Origin: Magnetospira sp.
GTDB taxonomy: Bacteria > Pseudomonadota > Alphaproteobacteria > Rhodospirillales > Magnetospiraceae
DNA: 8,079 nt
Direction of reading: 5' to 3'
NCBI GenBank assembly: GCA_028277325.1
Contig: JANQGL010000445.1
Span: forward strand, 1-8,079
Part shown: positions 6,395 to 8,079 of the stretch, piece after piece
Layout of the letters: each line of letters starts with the position of its first letter
Position numbering within the stretch: the first letter of the stretch is position 1
Made by a program: the position numbers and the translations under genes
Notes under the pieces: model-generated
Databases searched by the model: none
Seen by the model: the letters and a program-made list of their open reading frames with translations, nothing else
Told to the model about the DNA's origin: nothing

Positions 6395-6574
6395 GGCGGT
6401 CGCTTCCGATCGCTCCGCGGCACGGCGCGTGAAATGAAACGCGGTTCCTTTACAGCGACTCCGACGTTCGAAATCGGCCGCCCCGTAAGGCAACGCACTT
6501 CGGATTCGGGACACTGGAGGGCGGGTCGCCAATCGCGGCGAACCGGGACCTGCTGGCCCCGGTCGAACCGCGGT
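6395..6574. other. Convergent intergenic region without a clear terminator
   Basis: This 180-bp region lies between the sec operon and cheZ. It holds ACCGGG (6542-6547) paired with CCCGGT (6558-6563), an imperfect stem around 6532-6549, and the start of the GAACCGCGGTTC palindrome. None is followed by a T-run. I see no small gene or RNA that I can support. Confidence 0.4.
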
Positions 6575-6576
6575 TC
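6565..6576. repeat. 12-bp perfect palindrome at the cheZ stop
   Basis: GAACCGCGGTTC is its own reverse complement and overlaps the cheZ stop (complement of 6575-6577). It may be chance in GC-rich DNA or part of 3'-end processing. Confidence 0.4.
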
Positions 6577-7375
6577 AATCGAACAGCTTGTCGATGTCGT
6601 CCTGGCTGATTCCCTGGTTCTCCAGTTGCGGTCCGTTGAGCAGGTGGTCGTCGTTGTCCGCATCCTGCGTCTTGGCGGCCGCTTTCGGGGCGTGCAGGGT
6701 GTCCTCGGCGCCCCAGATCTCGATCATCGCGTTGACCCGTTCCTCGACGTATTTCAGGGTGTTGACGACCTTGCTGATGCGCTGTCCGGTGAGGTCCTGG
6801 AAATTGCAGGCCTCGAAGATCCGGATCACCGCCTCGCCAATCGCCGCGGCATTGGACTGCGCGGTGAGGTCCTTGGAGTCGTTGACGATGCGGGCCGCCA
6901 GGTCATCCACCGACTCGGCGTTCCCCAGGATCGTCTCGGTGGCCCCCTCGGTGGCGGTCACGACGGCGTCCAGCTCGCTGGTCATCGCGGTGATCTTGTC
7001 GTGGTCCGGGTCGGCCGAGCGGAGGGCGGCAATCTCCTGCTTGGTCTCGGCGATCATCCGGGCCAGCCCCTTGATCTCCGCCTTCAGCAGATTGATCTGC
7101 TCGCGATAGCGCTCCACTTCCTCGGACGCGGCGGTGGCCTCGGCCCGCCGGGCCTCCACGTCGGCGTCGGTGACCGCCGGACCCGCCAGGCGTCCGGCCG
7201 CCAGGAGGTCGCTCCGCAACGCCTCGATGGCCTTGAGGACCTCGTTGTCGTCGGCCTTCGGCGCGGCCAGCATCGGCACGGCGACCGCGTTGGCCGGCTC
7301 CTTCACGGTCGGACGCATCCGGCCGAGTTGCTGCCGTTCGAGGGTGAACATCTTTCGGTTGGCCGGTGTCGGCAT
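6575..7375 (-). CDS. cheZ: Chemotaxis protein phosphatase CheZ
   Basis: A 266-residue cytoplasmic protein that dephosphorylates CheY-P to end the flagellar motor signal. The catalytic helix carries FQDLTGQ at residues 192-198. D194 and Q198 correspond to the CheZ Asp/Gln pair (D143/Q147 in E. coli), preceded by the family's AIGEAVIRIFEACN run. Long helices, probably coiled coil, span about residues 70-165. The C-terminal acidic peptide SQDDIDKLFD (257-266) matches the CheY-binding tail, joined by a flexible Ala/Asp/Asn-rich linker at about 224-252. The N-terminal 60 residues are longer than in E. coli, as in other alphaproteobacterial CheZ. ATG 7375 is chosen because the recognisable protein begins here and AGGAAAGGG lies 11 bases upstream. 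No other che or flagellar gene is in the window, so it appears stand-alone. Confidence 0.93.
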   Translation of the reverse strand: MPTPANRKMFTLERQQLGRMRPTVKEPANAVAVPMLAAPKADDNEVLKAIEALRSDLLAAGRLAGPAVTDADVEARRAEATAASEEVERYREQINLLKAEIKGLARMIAETKQEIAALRSADPDHDKITAMTSELDAVVTATEGATETILGNAESVDDLAARIVNDSKDLTAQSNAAAIGEAVIRIFEACNFQDLTGQRISKVVNTLKYVEERVNAMIEIWGAEDTLHAPKAAAKTQDADNDDHLLNGPQLENQGISQDDIDKLFD

Positions 7376-7476
7376 GTCGGGTCTCGCCCTTTCCTGTCGG
7401 AAGCATAGGGTTTGCGGATCGTTGGCGCGGTTCCCCGGTTCGGGGTCCGGTCCGGCTCCGGCGCAGGTTACCGAAA

Positions 7477-7505
7477 GTTTACTGCTTCCCGGACGCAACG
7501 TAAAC
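7477..7505 (-). promoter_or_regulatory. Candidate cheZ promoter inside an inverted repeat
   Basis: On the minus strand TTTACG (-35, four of six) and TAAACT (-10, four of six) are 17 bases apart. The same bases form a perfect GTTTAC-N17-GTAAAC dyad (7477-7482 and 7500-7505), so the site could instead be an operator. No clear sigma-28 or sigma-54 flagellar promoter was found. Confidence 0.3.
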
Positions 7506-7594
7506 CGTTCGCATAGTAAAACGACACCCGCGCCACCGGGGAACCGATTGATCGGAGTCCGCACCCCCCTCCTATCCCGAGACCCTGTCACCCC

Positions 7595-7624
7595 TTGAAA
7601 GAAGCCCGCCGCGTTCCCAAAGAT
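7595..7624 (+). promoter_or_regulatory. Possible promoter of the small ORF and ADP-ribosylglycohydrolase gene
   Basis: TTGAAA (7595-7600) is followed after 18 bases by AAAGAT (7619-7624). The -35 is good and the -10 is weak. The predicted start site falls at the 14-bp dyad. Confidence 0.3.
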
Positions 7625-7628
7625 TCAG

Positions 7629-7642
7629 CGTGGTGCACCACG
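7629..7642. promoter_or_regulatory. 14-bp perfect dyad, candidate operator
   Basis: CGTGGTGCACCACG is a perfect palindrome with no loop, more like a dimeric protein-binding site than an RNA hairpin. It lies between the possible -10 and the ribosome-binding site GGAAGG (7642-7647). Confidence 0.4.
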
Positions 7643-7653
7643 GAAGGCCGCAG

Positions 7654-7773
7654 ATGTCCGAAACCCACAACGAGGCCCTCGGCGACGAGCGGATCGGCCG
7701 GCGCGCCGTGCCGGGCGGGCCGGAGTCGTTCCACGCCCCGGTGGTCGCGGCGTCCGAGATCCCGGATGGCTGA
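7654..7773 (+). CDS. Small ORF (39 aa) overlapping the ADP-ribosylglycohydrolase gene
   Basis: ATG 7654 is preceded by GGAAGG (7642-7647) six bases away and reads 39 codons to a TGA at 7771-7773. The peptide begins MSETHNEALGDERIGRR and ends ASEIPDG. It is hydrophilic, with no membrane helix or signal peptide, and I do not recognise it. Its last 8 bases, ATGGCTGA (7766-7773), contain the start of the next gene, which has no good ribosome-binding site of its own. This arrangement suggests translational coupling, so the ORF may be a real small protein or a leader whose translation sets expression of the downstream enzyme. It is too short for codon statistics to be decisive. Confidence 0.45.
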   Translation: MSETHNEALGDERIGRRAVPGGPESFHAPVVAASEIPDG

Positions 7774-8079
7774 GCCGCGCCACGACGCGTTCGCCGGCTG
7801 CCTGATCGGCCAGTGCGTGGGCGACGCCCTGGGCTTCATCGTCGAGGGGCAGTTGGACTCCGTCTGCCGGGGCTACGTGGCCGCGGTGCTCGGCGGCGGG
7901 GTCGGCAGCCACGACCCGCACGGCCGCATTCCGGACATCCATCGCGGCGTCTATCCGCTGGGCCAGTATTCCGACGACTCCCAGCTGGCGCGCGAGCTGA
8001 TGATCAGCTTCCGCGCCCGCGGCCGGTTCGACCCGGCCGATTACGCGGCGCGGATCGGCGCGCTGTTCGCCCGCGACGC
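7766..8079 (+). CDS. ADP-ribosylglycohydrolase-family protein (N-terminal part, cut by the window end)
   Basis: The first 104 residues of a protein of the ADP-ribosylglycohydrolase/DraG superfamily (PF03747). Known members remove ADP-ribose from arginine or related groups using a dinuclear metal site. The opening helix FAGCLIGQCVGDALGF (residues 9-24) is the family's G-x(3)-GDALG signature. YSDDSQLARELMISF (68-82) is the metal-binding S/T-D-D motif, with S69, D70 and D71 present as expected. The remaining metal ligands lie beyond the window. ATG 7766 overlaps the preceding small ORF by 8 bases and lacks its own strong ribosome-binding site. No nitrogenase or draT gene is visible, so a specific DraG role cannot be claimed. 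Confidence 0.85.
   Translation, partial: MAEPRHDAFAGCLIGQCVGDALGFIVEGQLDSVCRGYVAAVLGGGVGSHDPHGRIPDIHRGVYPLGQYSDDSQLARELMISFRARGRFDPADYAARIGALFARD

Larger units (their letters stand above)
7376..7653. other. Divergent regulatory region between cheZ and the small ORF
   Basis: This 278-bp non-coding region is AT-richer than its surroundings around 7466-7516. It contains the GTTTAC/GTAAAC inverted repeat, a CCCCG-GTT-CGGGG hairpin (7433-7445) in the cheZ leader, and a 14-bp dyad at 7629-7642. No RNA gene is recognisable. Confidence 0.5.

Noticed and set aside
7376..7591. Upstream extension of cheZ to an ATG at 7591
   Set aside because: The added residues do not resemble CheZ, cover the AT-rich promoter-like region, and ATG 7375 gives a normal N-terminus.

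Overview
The window is GC-rich, densely coded DNA from an alphaproteobacterium, most likely of the Rhodospirillales/Azospirillum type. This rests on the yajC-secD-secF operon followed by an Mth938-like (DUF498) gene, a DUF815 ATPase divergent from yajC, and a CheZ with a long N-terminal region. The assignment is inferred from gene order and protein style, with no database comparison.

Layout. Positions 1-86 hold the 3' end of an unidentified + strand gene. A TusA-family sulfur-carrier gene follows (186-413, +). It converges with an M20 amidohydrolase gene (457-1686, -), and a 61-bp near-perfect inverted repeat at 405-465 carries both stop codons. Upstream of the hydrolase on the same strand is a DUF815 AAA+ ATPase (1922-2788, -). 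A 228-bp divergent promoter region separates it from yajC (3017-3421), secD (3465-5051), secF (5065-6009) and the Mth938-like gene (to 6394), all on +. cheZ (6575-7375, -) converges on that operon. Beyond a 278-bp regulatory region, a 39-codon ORF overlaps the start of an ADP-ribosylglycohydrolase-family gene (+), which runs off the window.

Functions. YajC, SecD and SecF are the accessory complex that uses the proton gradient to help SecYEG protein export. CheZ dephosphorylates CheY-P in chemotaxis. TusA-type proteins carry persulfide sulfur. The hydrolase probably cleaves N-acyl amino acids. The roles of the DUF815 ATPase and the Mth938-like protein are poorly known.

The most notable signal is the 405-465 structure. 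It looks like a 43-bp miniature inverted-repeat insertion flanked by duplicated CTAG. The inferred empty site was one CTAG shared by the stop codons of the two convergent genes, so the insertion left both proteins intact. Other points to check are a likely ATC start for the Mth938-like gene, an out-of-frame strong start site for the hydrolase with a 5-bp tandem repeat just downstream, and a 14-bp dyad plus a coupled small ORF in front of the ADP-ribosylglycohydrolase gene. Nothing else looks like a wholly new system; most of the window is ordinary core genome.
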